Shown: positions 63,812 to 64,000 of the stretch, in pieces | How the letters are laid out: each line of letters starts with the position of its first letter | Position numbering within the stretch: position 1 is the stretch's first letter | Source: Micavibrio aeruginosavorus EPB | GTDB lineage: Bacteria; Pseudomonadota; Alphaproteobacteria; Micavibrionales; Micavibrionaceae | Assembly: GCF_000348745.1 (NCBI RefSeq) | Contig: NC_020812.1 | Location: 248,001-312,000, forward strand | Length of the DNA: 64,000 bases | Direction: 5' to 3' | The notes under the pieces: model-generated | The model's input: only the letters and a program-made list of their open reading frames with translations | Told to the model about the DNA's origin: nothing | Databases searched by the model: none | Position numbers and translations under genes: made by a program

Positions 63812-64000
63812 CTACATGGCCGGCGTATTCATGCTCGGTGCCGTTGGGGCTGGCCTGTTGTCCGGGGCCATGTCTGGCGCGGCGCTGCCCGGGTTTTGAT
63901 AGGCGCCGGTGGCGCTTTGGTTGAAATGGTTACCAATCACGCCGCGTTCGCTGGGGCCCAGTTGATCCTGATTTTTCCAGGCTTCCATTTTTGCGGCCAC
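63812..64000 (-). CDS. C-terminal part of an unidentified protein (cut by the window edge)
   Basis: At least 62 residues, open to the end of the window, so the true start is beyond it. The visible part is polar and Pro/Ala/Asn-rich (NQSATGAYQNPGSAAPDM, ending APTAPSMNTPAM), with WKNQDQLGPSERGVIGNHF before it. No domain can be named. The low-complexity tail suggests a linker or exported protein end. Confidence 0.45.
   Translation of the reverse strand: MAAKMEAWKNQDQLGPSERGVIGNHFNQSATGAYQNPGSAAPDMAPDNRPAPTAPSMNTPAM

Overview
The window looks like chromosome of an alphaproteobacterium. The main evidence is the cytochrome c oxidase gene set (coxB, coxA, ctaB, a coxF-like micro-gene, ctaG, coxC, a DUF983 gene, SURF1). 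Other support comes from the 1,600-residue NAD-glutamate dehydrogenase, an IalB-like secreted protein, the TldD/PmbA pair and an M16 peptidase near cox genes. Base composition is moderately GC-rich with a few clearly AT-rich genes. The number of envelope and secreted peptidases, plus amino-acid and ketone-body catabolism, would suit a predator such as Micavibrio; that assignment is inference, not something the sequence proves.

Layout. 0-13 kb: a GST-like gene, a YeeZ-like epimerase, a multi-PAS histidine kinase, a DsbD/ScsB-type reductant transporter with a periplasmic redoxin, acetoacetyl-CoA synthetase, a class I aminotransferase, a SPOUT methyltransferase, and an IalB-family gene with a frameshift in a T8 run. 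13-17 kb: an M23 endopeptidase, then an AT-rich gene that I read as a Shedu (SduA, DUF4263) anti-phage nuclease, then a GhrA-type reductase. 17-21.6 kb: the distal half of the cox cluster. 21.7-34.1 kb: a block of peptidase and peptidase-like genes: a fused M16-M16 protein, TldD and PmbA (convergent), and four tandem S41 peptidases that share a C-terminal C-x27-C tail. 34.2-36.8 kb: coxA and coxB, so the peptidase block splits the usual cox order. 37-41 kb: two tandem divergent subtilase-like proteins, then RsmE. 41.5-44.4 kb: UbiA and unrecognised genes. 44.4-49.3 kb: the large glutamate dehydrogenase. 50-55.6 kb: 3-hydroxybutyrate dehydrogenase and a phenylalanine/tyrosine degradation operon (hppD, FAH-like, maiA, phhA) without homogentisate dioxygenase. 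55.6-64 kb: an AMIN-like lipoprotein, an FAD protein, a cold-shock protein, tRNA-Thr(CGU) with a 38-bp 5'-half duplicate, a LuxR solo, a DUF4105 membrane protein with an alpha/beta-hydrolase lipoprotein, and a truncated ORF at the edge.

How it fits together. Acetoacetate from tyrosine breakdown or from 3-hydroxybutyrate can be activated by acetoacetyl-CoA synthetase, and glutamate dehydrogenase feeds amino-acid carbon into the TCA cycle. Electrons end at the aa3-type oxidase. Several peptidase genes carry an ACAGGGAY element just before their start codons, which may be an unusual ribosome-binding site or a shared post-transcriptional control element. The least explained parts are the S41 paralogue array with its cysteine tail, the subtilase-like pair lacking a recognisable catalytic Asp, and the M16 fusion whose two halves hold complementary active-site motifs.
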